From positions 1 through 57,232 of the forward strand of contig CAZLPS010000019.1 of NCBI GenBank assembly GCA_964561455.1: a stretch of DNA of 57,232 nucleotides. Reading direction: 5' to 3'. Position 1 is the stretch's first letter. Each line of letters begins with the position of its first letter. This document shows positions 40,328-49,424 of this stretch, piece after piece. Both the position numbers and the translations under genes were made by a program. The stretch is from JABDGR01 sp964561455. GTDB taxonomy: Bacteria > Verrucomicrobiota > Verrucomicrobiia > Opitutales > JABDGR01. The notes under the pieces were generated by a model, which searched no databases, was not told the origin of the DNA, and worked only from the letters and a program-made list of their open reading frames with translations.

Positions 40328-41254
40328 ATGCCACCCCTGCTCCGCCGCGCCCTGGTGCGCCTGCTCGAAATCATCCCCGTGCTCTGGGTGGTGATTACGA
40401 TCACGTTTTTTTTGGCGCGATGGGTGCCCGGCGGTCCGTTTGACACCGACCGCAAACTCAGTCCAGAGGCCAAGGCGCATAATTTGGAGTACTACGGATT
40501 GGACCAGCCGCTCCCGGTTCAGTACTTCAAGTATCTATGGAATTTTGCGCACGGAGATTTGGGTCCGCTCTACCGCCACCCAGACTGGTCGGTCAATGAA
40601 TTGCTGATTCAAAAAGCACCCGTTTCGGCTGAACTGGGATTGTGGGCGACGCTCGTGGCACTGGTCGTGGGACTTGGTGCCGGCGTGGTGGCAGCGGCGC
40701 GTCCACGCTCCAAGCGTGATTACGGAACGATGGGAATGGCGATGGTGGCGATTTGTCTCCCAAGCTTTGTGCTCGGCCCAATTTTACTCCTGGTATTTGG
40801 CTTGAAGCTGCAATGGGTCAACGTCATGGGCTGGAACACGGCAAGTGACAGAATTCTACCATCCTTGGTTCTGGGCCTGTATTACGCCGCCTACATTGCG
40901 CGATTGACGCGCGGGAGCATGCTGGAAGTGCGCGGGCAGGACTTCATTCGCACGGCCCGGGCCAAAGGGTGTTCCTCTCCCCGCATCCTGGTGGTGCATA
41001 TGCTGCGGAACGCACTGGGCCCGGTCATTGCCTATCTCGCCCCGACCATCGCCGGACTGGTAACTGGATCTTTCGTGGTCGAATCCATTTTTCAGATTCC
41101 CGGCATTGGCCGCATGTTTATCGAAGCGGCCCTGACCCAGGAATATCCGCTGTTGATTGGCGTGACGGTGCTGTTTTCAGCGATCCTCCTGCTGTGCAAC
41201 TGGATGGCCGATCTGCTCCTGACCGCGCTAAATCCGAAGGCCGCCATTGAATAA
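40328..41254 (+). CDS. Oligopeptide ABC transporter permease (OppB-like)
   Basis: The 308-residue inner-membrane permease has six helices and the EAA loop TARAKGCSSPRILVVHMLRN. The first helix (RLLEIIPVLWVVITITFFLA) and the VPGGPFD motif are classical for OppB. The ATG at 40328 lies 19 bases after the binding-protein stop; the upstream in-frame extension overlaps that gene and is not needed. It pairs with the OppC-like permease one base downstream. Confidence 0.93.
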   Translation: MPPLLRRALVRLLEIIPVLWVVITITFFLARWVPGGPFDTDRKLSPEAKAHNLEYYGLDQPLPVQYFKYLWNFAHGDLGPLYRHPDWSVNELLIQKAPVSAELGLWATLVALVVGLGAGVVAAARPRSKRDYGTMGMAMVAICLPSFVLGPILLLVFGLKLQWVNVMGWNTASDRILPSLVLGLYYAAYIARLTRGSMLEVRGQDFIRTARAKGCSSPRILVVHMLRNALGPVIAYLAPTIAGLVTGSFVVESIFQIPGIGRMFIEAALTQEYPLLIGVTVLFSAILLLCNWMADLLLTALNPKAAIE

Positions 41255-41255
41255 A

Positions 41256-42212
41256 ATGAACCCCATGAGCAAGGCGGGCGCGTCCACCCTTTGGGGCGAT
41301 GCGTGGCGGCGCTTTTGCGGACACAAGTTGGCCCTGGCAAGCCTGGGCTTTCTCGGGCTTGTTTCACTGATGTGCATGACATGTGCGGTTGGCGTTGGGC
41401 TGAAAGCCGCTTATGGCCACGGCTGGCCCTATGGATATGAGGAGCAGAATCTGGCATTGGGCGCAAAAATGTTTAGCGGGGAACACTGGCTGGGCACAGA
41501 TTTGCTGGGCCGCGATTTGTTGACGCGTCTGCTGGTCGGCGGCTGTGTTTCATTGACCGTGGGCTTTCTTGCGACTGGAATGGTGGTCTTAATTGGCGTA
41601 ACCTACGGCATGGTGGCGGGGTATGCTGGCGGCTTCGTGGACCGGGTAATGATGCGCTTTGTGGACATTCTCTACGCACTGCCCTTTACCATCTTCATCA
41701 TCATGCTGGTGGTGCTGCTGGATAAGCCGGTACAGGTCTTGCTGGAACATTTTCACCGGGGTAGCTGGGGGCCCTTTATCAAGCTCTGCCTGCTTTTTCT
41801 GGCCATCGGCGCATTCGAGTGGCTGAACATGGCGCGGGTGGTGCGGGCACGGACGCTGGAATTGAAGTCGCTGGCCTTTGTGGAAGCCGCGCGCGCGCTG
41901 GGCCGCCGACCATGGAAGATTCTGTGGCACCACCTGCTGCCGAATCTGGCGGGCATCATTGTCATCTATGCGACGCTCAGCGTTCCCGCCGTCATCATGC
42001 TCGAATCCTTCATCAGCTTCCTCGGGTTGGGCGTGCAGCCGCCGCTGACCTCCTGGGGCGATTTAATCAACCAGGGGGCCTCGAACATGGAGCTGTATCC
42101 CTGGCTGCTGATCTACCCAAGCGTGTTCTTTTCCCTTACCCTCTTTGCGTTGAATTTCGTCGGCGACGGTTTGCGGGATGCGCTGGATCCCCGGTCGGAC
42201 AAGGGGGGGTGA
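41256..42212 (+). CDS. Oligopeptide ABC transporter permease (OppC-like)
   Basis: The 318-residue permease starts at the ATG directly after the OppB-like stop. GTDLLGRDLLTRLLVGG, the EAA loop EAARALGRRPWKILWHHLLPN and ESFISFLGLGVQPPLTSWG are hallmarks of OppC. The N-terminal helix is followed by a short periplasmic loop, not the long insertion seen in the fused permease. No ATPase genes follow, so this second transporter must use the OppD/OppF-type pair at 33359-35152 or one encoded elsewhere. This is the last transporter gene of the block. Confidence 0.93.
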   Translation: MNPMSKAGASTLWGDAWRRFCGHKLALASLGFLGLVSLMCMTCAVGVGLKAAYGHGWPYGYEEQNLALGAKMFSGEHWLGTDLLGRDLLTRLLVGGCVSLTVGFLATGMVVLIGVTYGMVAGYAGGFVDRVMMRFVDILYALPFTIFIIMLVVLLDKPVQVLLEHFHRGSWGPFIKLCLLFLAIGAFEWLNMARVVRARTLELKSLAFVEAARALGRRPWKILWHHLLPNLAGIIVIYATLSVPAVIMLESFISFLGLGVQPPLTSWGDLINQGASNMELYPWLLIYPSVFFSLTLFALNFVGDGLRDALDPRSDKGG

Positions 42213-42271
42213 TTTTATCATCGCGGCGGGCAATTGGGGTGTTCGAATATCTCTTGTTACCTGATCAATTC

Positions 42272-43342
42272 ATGATTCATTTACGACCAGATGCGTTGCA
42301 ACGAAGGCCGAAAACCTTCCCGGTCGCCCGTCGATTTCTCGTCTTGGGCGTGCTGTTGGGCGCGGGCATAAATTTTGCGATGGCGCAAACGGACGATCTT
42401 TTTGTTGGGACCATTCCGCAAGGCCGCAGAGGCGCGGGGAGCATTGTTCGCGTCACCCCCGCCGGCACTGATGCAACTTTTGCCAATATTGACCGGGCGC
42501 TAGCCATGGCCGTTGATTCACAGGGCACGCTCTATATTTCCGCGGAAGGCGGTGCGGGCGGTGTCTCGACCAACATCATTTACAAGCTGGATAAAACGGG
42601 CAAAGCCACCGTTTTCACCTACGGCCCTCCGCAATCCGGGTTAACCAACACGATGATGGCCTTTGACGCGGTTGACAATTTGTATGCCGGTTCCACCGTC
42701 GGAGTGGTCTATAAAATTTCCCCCTCGGGCGTCTTCACCGTTTTGGCCAGTGGCATGGGCCTGCCCGCAGGACTGGCATTTGATGCCGGCGGGGTCTTGT
42801 TTGTCAGCGATGACGCCAAAGGCACGATTTCAAAGGTGGATACCGCCACCGGCGCGATCACCCCGTATGCCTCCGGAATTGCCTCGCCGCAGGGTTTGGC
42901 TTTCGACGCCAGTGGCGACTTGATGGTAGCGAGTTACGGCGGCGACGCCATTATGCGCATCACCCGTGCCGGTGTGGCCACTCCGTTTGCCCATGTTCCC
43001 CGTCCTGGAAAATTGGCGTTTGACTCCAAGGCGAATCTTTACGTCACGAGCTCCGGCCCCGTGGCGGTCAACGCGATTTACAAAGTGGACAAATCGGGTG
43101 CCGTCAGCCTTTTTTATGGATTCAGCGGTGGCATGCGGGGTTTGGGCGCCATGGCCTTCAATCGACCGTTGGTGAATACTGTGGCAGCAAAAAGCAGCTC
43201 AACGGGATCCAAACCCACTGCCATTCCCAGCCCCGGCGACACCAACAAGCGGCTACCAACAGCTTTGATCATCGCCTTGTGTATTCCGGCAATAATTCTG
43301 ACGCTTGCGGCCTTGTGCTGGTTGGTCGTGAGAAAAAAATGA
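42272..43342 (+). CDS. NHL/SMP-30-like beta-propeller protein with C-terminal membrane anchor
   Basis: The 356-residue exported protein has a signal peptide ending INFAMAQ after an Arg-rich start. Propeller blades contain repeated LAFDASGDLMVAS- and VDSQGTLYISAEG-type motifs, as in NHL or SMP-30/gluconolactonase-like folds. A Ser/Thr/Pro linker near residue 310 leads to a C-terminal helix (ALIIALCIPAIILTLAALCW) and a basic end (VVRKK), so the propeller is tethered to the membrane. The ATG at 42272 is chosen because everything upstream in this frame lies inside the OppC-like gene. It lies 59 bases after that gene and may be co-transcribed. Function unknown. Confidence 0.78.
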   Translation: MIHLRPDALQRRPKTFPVARRFLVLGVLLGAGINFAMAQTDDLFVGTIPQGRRGAGSIVRVTPAGTDATFANIDRALAMAVDSQGTLYISAEGGAGGVSTNIIYKLDKTGKATVFTYGPPQSGLTNTMMAFDAVDNLYAGSTVGVVYKISPSGVFTVLASGMGLPAGLAFDAGGVLFVSDDAKGTISKVDTATGAITPYASGIASPQGLAFDASGDLMVASYGGDAIMRITRAGVATPFAHVPRPGKLAFDSKANLYVTSSGPVAVNAIYKVDKSGAVSLFYGFSGGMRGLGAMAFNRPLVNTVAAKSSSTGSKPTAIPSPGDTNKRLPTALIIALCIPAIILTLAALCWLVVRKK

Positions 43343-43368
43343 CGGCCGAATTCCGCCACGCCAAAATT

Positions 43369-44817
43369 CTACAAATGCCGCACCGTCACCAGCGTAATAT
43401 CATCCCGTGGCGTACCGGAGCCGGCGAAGCTTTCGACACTGGCGAGGATGCCCTGGTTCATTTCCTTGGGCGTGTGTTGATGGAGATACTTCAGCGCGTC
43501 GCCGAGGCGCGCGGTGGAATACTCCGAACCGTCGGCGCTGATGGCCTCCGTGACGCCGTCCGTATAGAGCACAAACACGTCACCCGCCCGGAAGGGCACG
43601 CTCTTGTCCACAATGACGCGGTCGAAAATCTCCGGCGTGACCATGCCGACGGCCATGCCTTCAGAACCGACGGCATCCACCCGCAGATGGCCGGAAGTGG
43701 CGTCACGGTGCAGGAGCAGGGGCAGCTCATGGCCGGAACGCGCGAGGGTGATTTCGCCCCGCTCGGTGTCAATGATGGCGTAGACAATGGTGATATACAT
43801 CTTTTCGGGAACCTCGCCGACCATCTCCCGGTTGACGCGCCGCAGGACCTCGGCCGGTGACTCGCAAATGCGCGAAAAATGCCGCAGGTTCGTCTGGCAA
43901 ATGGCCATGAGGAGGGAGGCCGGGACGCCCTTGCCGGAAACATCGGCCACCGCGACGCCGATTTTATTGCCGTTGACCGGAAACACATCGTAAAAATCGC
44001 CCCCGACCTGCTGGGCGGGCCGGTAGAGTGCGTCCATTTCCAACGACGCGTTGGCCGGAAAGCTGCGGGGCAGGAGCAGGCCCTGCACGCTGCTGGCGAC
44101 AGCAAGGTCGAAGTCAATGCGCGACTTTTCGATCTGCATGCGCATCAGCTCGACATTGTGCAGGGCGAGGGCCGCCTGCTCGGCCAGCGATTGCACCAGG
44201 GAGAGGTCCATCTCATTAAACGGCCGCTCATCGGCGGGGTTCGCCACCGCCAGCACGCCCAGCACTTCATTGCGAAACAGGATGGGCGCCACAATCAGCG
44301 AGCGCACCACGAGCGAAGGGTCCGCATGGACAATGACGCGCGGATCGCGCTGCGCGTCGGCAATGAGCACCGCTTGGCCGCTTTTGGCCACGGAACCAAT
44401 GAGCGTCTCACCCAAGGCGTAATTCTCCGACCGCAAAACGTGCTCCAGGAGTTTGGCGCGGGTCGCGGGGGCGGACGAACCGCCCTCGCCCGGCAGGGGG
44501 CGCTGCGGCGGGAAGAGCCCCTCGACCGCGATGCCGCGCAACTGGTCATCCGCCGAGCGCTCATAGGCGCAGGCACTCAAAGCCCCGGTGCTCAAAACGG
44601 CGGCGTGGACGATGCGCTGAAACAAATCACGCCGGCTCAAGCCCTCACCGACGGACTCGACCATGCTGTGCATGAATTCGACGACGATTTGCTTCTCCTG
44701 CTCAAGGTGCTGCTTTTCCTCATCCAGCCGCACGGCCTCCCGGCGCGCGGAAAGATAAAGCAGCCCGCCCAAAATGCCGCCAATGCAAATCCCGGTGAAG
44801 AACCATAACGTTGTCAT
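43369..44817 (-). CDS. Membrane-anchored GAF-SpoIIE (PP2C-type) phosphatase
   Basis: The 482-residue protein has an N-terminal membrane helix (residues 4-23), a short coiled coil (LDEEKQHLEQEKQ), a GAF domain (about 50-230, with VVRSLIVAPILFRNEVLGVL) and a SpoIIE-type phosphatase domain (about 255-482). The metal-binding residues are in place: GGDFYDVF, VADVSGKGVPASL and GTPRDDITLV. RsbU-like proteins of this type dephosphorylate anti-anti-sigma factors in partner-switching pathways; no such partner lies nearby. Its ATG overlaps the TGA of the Minf_1886-like gene (ATGA), so the two are coupled. It converges with the propeller gene, 26 bases apart. Confidence 0.9.
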   Translation of the reverse strand: MTTLWFFTGICIGGILGGLLYLSARREAVRLDEEKQHLEQEKQIVVEFMHSMVESVGEGLSRRDLFQRIVHAAVLSTGALSACAYERSADDQLRGIAVEGLFPPQRPLPGEGGSSAPATRAKLLEHVLRSENYALGETLIGSVAKSGQAVLIADAQRDPRVIVHADPSLVVRSLIVAPILFRNEVLGVLAVANPADERPFNEMDLSLVQSLAEQAALALHNVELMRMQIEKSRIDFDLAVASSVQGLLLPRSFPANASLEMDALYRPAQQVGGDFYDVFPVNGNKIGVAVADVSGKGVPASLLMAICQTNLRHFSRICESPAEVLRRVNREMVGEVPEKMYITIVYAIIDTERGEITLARSGHELPLLLHRDATSGHLRVDAVGSEGMAVGMVTPEIFDRVIVDKSVPFRAGDVFVLYTDGVTEAISADGSEYSTARLGDALKYLHQHTPKEMNQGILASVESFAGSGTPRDDITLVTVRHL

Positions 44818-45245
44818 TCGGCGGTCTCCTCCAGCCGGGTGCGGGCCGGCAGGCGCGACGGCGCCGGTTCAAACGGGCCCACAAACGCGGCCCGGAAATC
44901 GTAGCCGCCGGCAAAGTCCTCGCGCCGGTCGGTATCGGTTTTGCCCAAGACCTGGTAGTCCACCAAGTGGAAGACAATTTCGCCAAAATCCTCGCACCGG
45001 CGCACGCCCCAACGTTCGAGCACGGTAAAAGCCATGGGCCCGAATTGCTGAAGCGCATACTCGCGAATGCCCGCGAGCAGCTCCTGGCCGCTCACATGGC
45101 GGCCAATGCGCCCGTCACTGTCCTTTTTGATGGACTTGAGGGTGTGGTCCAGCGCCTGTTTGACAAAGAAATAGGCTCCCTTGTCGTAACGCGGGCTTTC
45201 CTTGCGGATCAGATCCACCACCTCGGAGAAATCGCGGGCGCTCAT
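44814..45245 (-). CDS. Minf_1886-like conserved protein
   Basis: The 143-residue protein matches my recollection of the Minf_1886 family, known mostly from Verrucomicrobia and Planctomycetes. Marks are YDKGAYFFVKQALDHT, HVSGQELLAGIREYALQQFG and FGEIVFHLVDYQVLGKT-type residues. The C-terminal 40 residues are Pro/Arg-rich. No catalytic site is evident and the function is unknown. It overlaps the SpoIIE-type phosphatase gene by 4 bases, which suggests a regulatory connection. It is one of the better lineage markers in the window. Confidence 0.8.
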   Translation of the reverse strand: MSARDFSEVVDLIRKESPRYDKGAYFFVKQALDHTLKSIKKDSDGRIGRHVSGQELLAGIREYALQQFGPMAFTVLERWGVRRCEDFGEIVFHLVDYQVLGKTDTDRREDFAGGYDFRAAFVGPFEPAPSRLPARTRLEETAE

Positions 45246-45409
45246 GGAAGGCGCACAGCATTGCCGCCCGCGGGCCCATTGTAAAGATTTCCCGTACGGA
45301 TTCGCCCCAGTTCGACTTCCCCGCTGGACAAATGAGCGGGCGGCCTTATGATGAAACTCTTGGCGGGAACGGTTAAATTACCCGTCCCTACCCATATACC
45401 CTCTGTACC

Positions 45410-46201
45410 ATGTCCCGACCCACGCGCCTTTTCGCCGGTTCCCGCCTGCCGCTGTCCCTGAAGGTGGCGCGTCGGCGTACTGGCTTTACCCTGGTTGAGC
45501 TGCTGACCGTCATCGTCATTATCGGGATTTTGGCGACAATCACGATGAGCATTTCCAAAATGGTCATCCGCCAACAAAGCATGGCGCGGGGCAGCAGCGA
45601 GATGGATGCCATCATGACGGCGCTTAAGGCTTTTCAGCACGACAACGGCGATTTTCCGCCCATGGACGGTGATTCCGGCGGGGGGTCGCCTACTGCGGAA
45701 TACAACCTCCTGGCCGCGCTTACCGGGCATGCACGCTGGATCAAGGACCCCGTCAGTGGCCACGCCAAATGGGAGGTTGTGGGGATGAACGTGCAGATGA
45801 ACGATGGTTCCGTGCTGCCCTTGGGTGAAAAATACAATTGGGGCCACGCTTACATCGAATTGGACAGCTTCAATATCGTGGATCGGGACACGTCGACCCC
45901 GAGCGGGCTCAAAGACTCCTCCATGCTCCTTGATCCCTGGGACAATCCGTACCTCTACCGCTATATAACCATTAAAGACACCTACACTCCGACGAATCGA
46001 AATTGGCAGACGGACAGTCCCGTGCTGATCTCCCGCGGCCCCGATGGCCAGCCGGTGAATCCGGACGATAATTTTGTCTGGAAATCGGTCAACAATCACA
46101 CGCAAGATTCGGGCATGCTGACCGATGACTACACCGACCCGGCCAAAAATCCCCTGTTGCGGGACAACCTGGTGCGAAGCGTGGGCTTTAACATACCATA
46201 A
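45410..46201 (+). CDS. Type II secretion/type IV pilin-like pseudopilin
   Basis: The 263-residue protein has a positively charged leader and the prepilin motif TGFTLVELLTVIVIIGILAT (residues 24-43). Cleavage after Gly25 leaves Phe1 and Glu5 of the mature pilin. The rest is a GspG-like globular domain with SEMDAIMTALKAFQHDNGDFP and LLDPWDNPYLYRYI. It stands alone, with no assembly ATPase, secretin or prepilin peptidase nearby; PVC-group genomes often carry many scattered genes of this kind. It is divergent from the Minf_1886-like gene and convergent with lpxA. Confidence 0.88.
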   Translation: MSRPTRLFAGSRLPLSLKVARRRTGFTLVELLTVIVIIGILATITMSISKMVIRQQSMARGSSEMDAIMTALKAFQHDNGDFPPMDGDSGGGSPTAEYNLLAALTGHARWIKDPVSGHAKWEVVGMNVQMNDGSVLPLGEKYNWGHAYIELDSFNIVDRDTSTPSGLKDSSMLLDPWDNPYLYRYITIKDTYTPTNRNWQTDSPVLISRGPDGQPVNPDDNFVWKSVNNHTQDSGMLTDDYTDPAKNPLLRDNLVRSVGFNIP

Positions 46202-46282
46202 GCGTCAGCCCATTGGGCCAAGGGAGCGCCCAGAGGTTGATCCGAGCGGACCCGTTGGTTATCTCGACCTGTGGCATGGCCA

Positions 46283-47086
46283 CTACGAGTCGCCGCCGCC
46301 CAATGCGCCGGCCGCGAGGCCGCGGCGGCTCTGGCCAATAAACTCGACCATGGCCACGATGACCGGATGCGCCGCCTGAGGATGGGAGACCAGCCGCTCA
46401 AGCGCCTGGCTGCGATTGAGCCCCTCCCGATAAAGCATCTTAAAAACGGCCCGCGCCAATGCCACATCGCCGGGCGAAAAACCATGCCGCTCCAGGCCAA
46501 CCTTGTTGATGGTGCGAATCTTGGCCGGGTTGCCATCGGCAATCATAAACGGCGGCACATCCTGCACGAGTTTCGCGCATGCGCCAACCATGCTGTGGTC
46601 ACCGAGCCGGCAGAATTGGTGAATGCCGGCATTCCAGCCGACATTGACATGATCGCCGACCAGGACATGGCCGGCGAGGGCCGCGTGACTGCTCATCACC
46701 ATATGGTTGCCCACCACGCAATCATGGGCCACATGACTGTAGGCGAGGAGGACGTTATCATCGCCGAGCACGGTAAACTCACCCTCGTTGGTGGCCAGGT
46801 GCACGGTGACGTATTCGCGAAAGACGTTGCGGTTGCCCACGCGCAGGCCCGGGCAACCACCGGAGAATTTCAGGTCGTGCGTTTTCGAACCAATCAGCGC
46901 AAAGGGATACACCTCGTTGCCCGACCCCAATTGCGTGATTCCCTCCACGCAAGCATGATGGTGCAATACCGTGCCCGGCCCCAACCTTGCCTGTGGCCCA
47001 ACCACACAATAGGCCCCGACCACCACATCGGCCGCCAATTCGGCTCCGGGCTCGATAATCGCCGTGGGATGGATATGGGTGGCCAT
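46283..47086 (-). CDS. lpxA: Acyl-ACP--UDP-N-acetylglucosamine O-acyltransferase LpxA
   Basis: The 267-residue cytoplasmic enzyme catalyses the first step of lipid A synthesis, transferring a 3-hydroxyacyl chain from ACP to UDP-GlcNAc. Hexapeptide repeats of the left-handed beta-helix run from IHPTAIIEPGAELAADVVVG through residue ~190. The catalytic His is in SHVAHDC (His121), with GNHMVMSSHAALAGHV and GIHQFCRLGDHSMVGA after it. The helical C-terminal third matches LpxA. The ATG at 47086 gives a length close to the 262 residues of the E. coli enzyme; upstream in-frame codons are not protein-like. Its presence supports an LPS-bearing outer membrane. The other lpx genes are not in the window. 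Confidence 0.95.
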   Translation of the reverse strand: MATHIHPTAIIEPGAELAADVVVGAYCVVGPQARLGPGTVLHHHACVEGITQLGSGNEVYPFALIGSKTHDLKFSGGCPGLRVGNRNVFREYVTVHLATNEGEFTVLGDDNVLLAYSHVAHDCVVGNHMVMSSHAALAGHVLVGDHVNVGWNAGIHQFCRLGDHSMVGACAKLVQDVPPFMIADGNPAKIRTINKVGLERHGFSPGDVALARAVFKMLYREGLNRSQALERLVSHPQAAHPVIVAMVEFIGQSRRGLAAGALGGGDS

Positions 47087-47217
47087 GAACGTGGATGGAG
47101 GAAGCTGGAAGTTAGAAACGAGAAGCCAAATCTTGGCAATCATTTTACCCATGGCCCCGCACCCTGTCCCACCGACCGGCTCCACCTGCGCAATTCATAA
47201 TTCGAATTTCCACCTGC

Positions 47218-47742
47218 CTATTTGACCACTGCGCCCTGGGACTGCGTGGCCAGATACTGCTTCAACTCGGCCAAGCCGGCATCGCCGTAAAGTTTGGCGA
47301 TTTCCGCGAAAAGGTCACTGCTCATCACTTGCAATTTTGGAACCAGCGTCTCAGGGAAACTGCGACCGGCAAACTTTGTGCCCGCAGCCATTTGTTTTAT
47401 AGCCTCCGCCAGAGGTTGCACGGTCTTTTGCAATTGGGTAAAGCGCGTTTGCAATTCGGCCGCCTTGGCCGGATCCTTGTCCGCCGTGGCGAAAGCCCCA
47501 AAATAGCCCAAGGCGGTAACCACCGGGCACCGGGCGTCAAGATTGATGATGATTTTAGCCGGGGACCACGGCTCAACATCAGCCAGTTGCTGCGCGGCCT
47601 GCTGGGCCTGCGCGCCCTGAACCCGGTCCACGCGATCGCCAATGACACCTTTGCCAGCCTGAGCATGAGCCACCCGTGGGAAGGCCAAAATCAGAGCCGA
47701 CACTGCCAGCATCGCCGTAACGCCTGCACCCACCCGGCCCAT
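47218..47742 (-). CDS. Small exported protein of unknown function
   Basis: The protein is 174 residues from the ATG at 47742, which gives a clean signal peptide (MGRVGAGVTAMLAVSALILAFPRVAHAQ). An ATG at 47778 would add 12 residues and overlap the TPR gene by 23 bases. The mature part is mostly helical with many Ala, Gln and Lys residues (AKAAELQTRFTQLQKTVQPLAEAIKQM) and one Cys near residue 69 (LDARCPVV). It lies 13 bases downstream of the TPR gene and is probably co-transcribed with it. No family is recognised. Confidence 0.7.
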   Translation of the reverse strand: MGRVGAGVTAMLAVSALILAFPRVAHAQAGKGVIGDRVDRVQGAQAQQAAQQLADVEPWSPAKIIINLDARCPVVTALGYFGAFATADKDPAKAAELQTRFTQLQKTVQPLAEAIKQMAAGTKFAGRSFPETLVPKLQVMSSDLFAEIAKLYGDAGLAELKQYLATQSQGAVVK

Positions 47743-47755
47743 GAACGGCCCCCGC

Positions 47756-49231
47756 TTAGGGCAATTTTTTATGCTCATAGTAATAGTTGATGATCTTCGC
47801 GACGTCCTTGTAGTCAATGTCGTTGGCGTAAATATTCTTGTATTCCTCCACCGCCTTGTCCGTGGCGCCATTGCCCTGGTAGCACCCGGCCAATTCGTAG
47901 ATGATTTCCTTCTTGAGGTCGTTCATCACCGGCATTTCCGTCCGGGCCGTCGTCAGCGAGTCAATGGCAAGGTCGTAAATCTTTCGGGCGCGATAGGTGC
48001 GGCCCAGATAAAGCATGGCTTTATGGGAAACCTTGGGGTTGCGGCGCGCGAGCTGCAATTCACGAATGGCTTGGTCATATTGGCCGGTTTCATAAAGCAG
48101 GGTACCGTATTCGTAGCGGAAACCGTAGTCGTTCGGGTATTTTTCGACCAGGGTTTTGGCCTGCTGCACCCGGAATTCCAAGTCGGATTTCCGCAGGGCA
48201 TCCAACTCGGCCTGCCGCGAGGGATCAGTTTTCACGGCCACTTCCAATTCTTCGAGCTTGGACTTCATGAGCGCGATGGTCATGTCGGCCTCGAGCTTTT
48301 CCAGCGTGGTATCGGCGCGACCCAGCGGCTGCTGACGGGCTTTGCGAATCCACACCAGCGCATCTTCATAGCGATGCAGTTGCTTCTGGTAACCAATGAT
48401 GTCGCGGTAAAGGTTGATGTTTTCCGGGTCCTGCGCGATGCTGTCGGAGAGTTTTGCTATGAGGCGGCCAAGAGTCTCGGGGTCATTGGCCATGCGGGCG
48501 GCAGCTTCGAGTTCTTGGGCCTTGTTGGCGTCCGCCAATTTTTCGCGGAAGCTGCTTTGCTCGTCCCACTTCCCCTTGTCCATGGTAATGGCCACGGAGG
48601 CTTGGCGGAGCAACGCTTGGGCGTCACCGTTGCCGGGTTGAATTTCGAGGATGCGTTCGCCCCACTTGATGGCTTCCTTCGGCTGGCCGGCTTGAACCAG
48701 GGCATTCCCAAGAGCCATGAGATTTTCGATGTCCTCTTCCTTGATTTCGCGGATGGTGTCGTAGGCGAGCGCCGCCGTGCCCCACAAGCCCATGGCCTCC
48801 GCGGCCTGGCCGTTAAGCCGGAGCGCCGGGATGTTGGCGGGGTTCGCGCACAAAAGTTTTTCTGATTCTTCGAGGACCGACTTGGGGTCGGTCTTGATGC
48901 GCGAGCCGGCCTTCATCGCGAAGGGGGTGTTGGTCAGGCTGCCAAAGAGCTTGGTCAGGCCTTTTTGCCCGGGGACAAGCTTTTTCTGTGCCTTGCGCAA
49001 GACTTTGCGGGCCTCCACGGCGCCGGGATGCTGGGAGAGAATCCCCGTGCAAAGATCAATCGCACTCTGGGGGGTCTTCTCGACAGCTTTGTCTGCCTGG
49101 TCAATGTAGCGCTGGAGGCGCGGATCCAATTCCTTCAAAGTGTATTCTTTGAATTTTGGTGCCGTCGAGGTGGAGGCGGCCGAAGGGGCGGCAGGATTGG
49201 AGGCGGGGTTCTGGGGGGCGGGGTCGCTCAT
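47756..49231 (-). CDS. Tetratricopeptide-repeat protein
   Basis: The 491-residue protein has a Pro/Ala/Ser-rich N terminus (about 25 residues) and then TPR-like helical pairs over most of its length, for example NLMALGNALVQAGQPKEAIKWGERILEIQPGN, of which NALVQAGQPKEAIKWGERIL carries the TPR pattern. Further units include YEYGTLLYETGQYDQAIREL and ELAGCYQGNGATDKAVEEYK. There is no signal peptide, so it is cytoplasmic or loosely membrane-associated. The ATG at 49231 starts MSDPAPQNPASNP; upstream in-frame sequence is not protein-like. TPR proteins mediate protein contacts. The downstream small exported protein is the only neighbour likely to share the transcript. Confidence 0.85.
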   Translation of the reverse strand: MSDPAPQNPASNPAAPSAASTSTAPKFKEYTLKELDPRLQRYIDQADKAVEKTPQSAIDLCTGILSQHPGAVEARKVLRKAQKKLVPGQKGLTKLFGSLTNTPFAMKAGSRIKTDPKSVLEESEKLLCANPANIPALRLNGQAAEAMGLWGTAALAYDTIREIKEEDIENLMALGNALVQAGQPKEAIKWGERILEIQPGNGDAQALLRQASVAITMDKGKWDEQSSFREKLADANKAQELEAAARMANDPETLGRLIAKLSDSIAQDPENINLYRDIIGYQKQLHRYEDALVWIRKARQQPLGRADTTLEKLEADMTIALMKSKLEELEVAVKTDPSRQAELDALRKSDLEFRVQQAKTLVEKYPNDYGFRYEYGTLLYETGQYDQAIRELQLARRNPKVSHKAMLYLGRTYRARKIYDLAIDSLTTARTEMPVMNDLKKEIIYELAGCYQGNGATDKAVEEYKNIYANDIDYKDVAKIINYYYEHKKLP

Positions 49232-49354
49232 GGTGAAGGATAAAGAGGGTGGTAAAAAAAGTCCGTTCGCGGGGTAGGAAACCTGAGATTTGTAGAGAAC
49301 GTCTGCGCGAAAATCAACTGTATTTCTTTTCGGCGAAAAACGCAAGGCCAGCCT

Positions 49355-49393
49355 GAAAAAATGATGGGGCCGGGCGCTGCCACGCCCGGCCCC
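49355..49393 (-). terminator. Rho-independent terminator of the S26-like peptidase gene
   Basis: GGGGCCGGGCG (49366-49376) pairs perfectly with CGCCCGGCCCC (49383-49393) around a 6-base loop. On the minus strand the stem is followed within four bases by a run of six T residues (49356-49361 on the plus strand read as A). It lies 31 bases after the stop of the gene at 49425-49958. This is one of the two clearest intrinsic terminators in the window. Confidence 0.9.
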
Positions 49394-49424
49394 GGTATGC
49401 TGACTTCCTCTTCTCTTGGCTGCT

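Noticed and set aside
45242..46105. Minus-strand 287-codon frame opposite the pseudopilin
   Set aside because: The plus-strand frame has a textbook prepilin motif. The opposite frame has none and looks like reversed codon bias.
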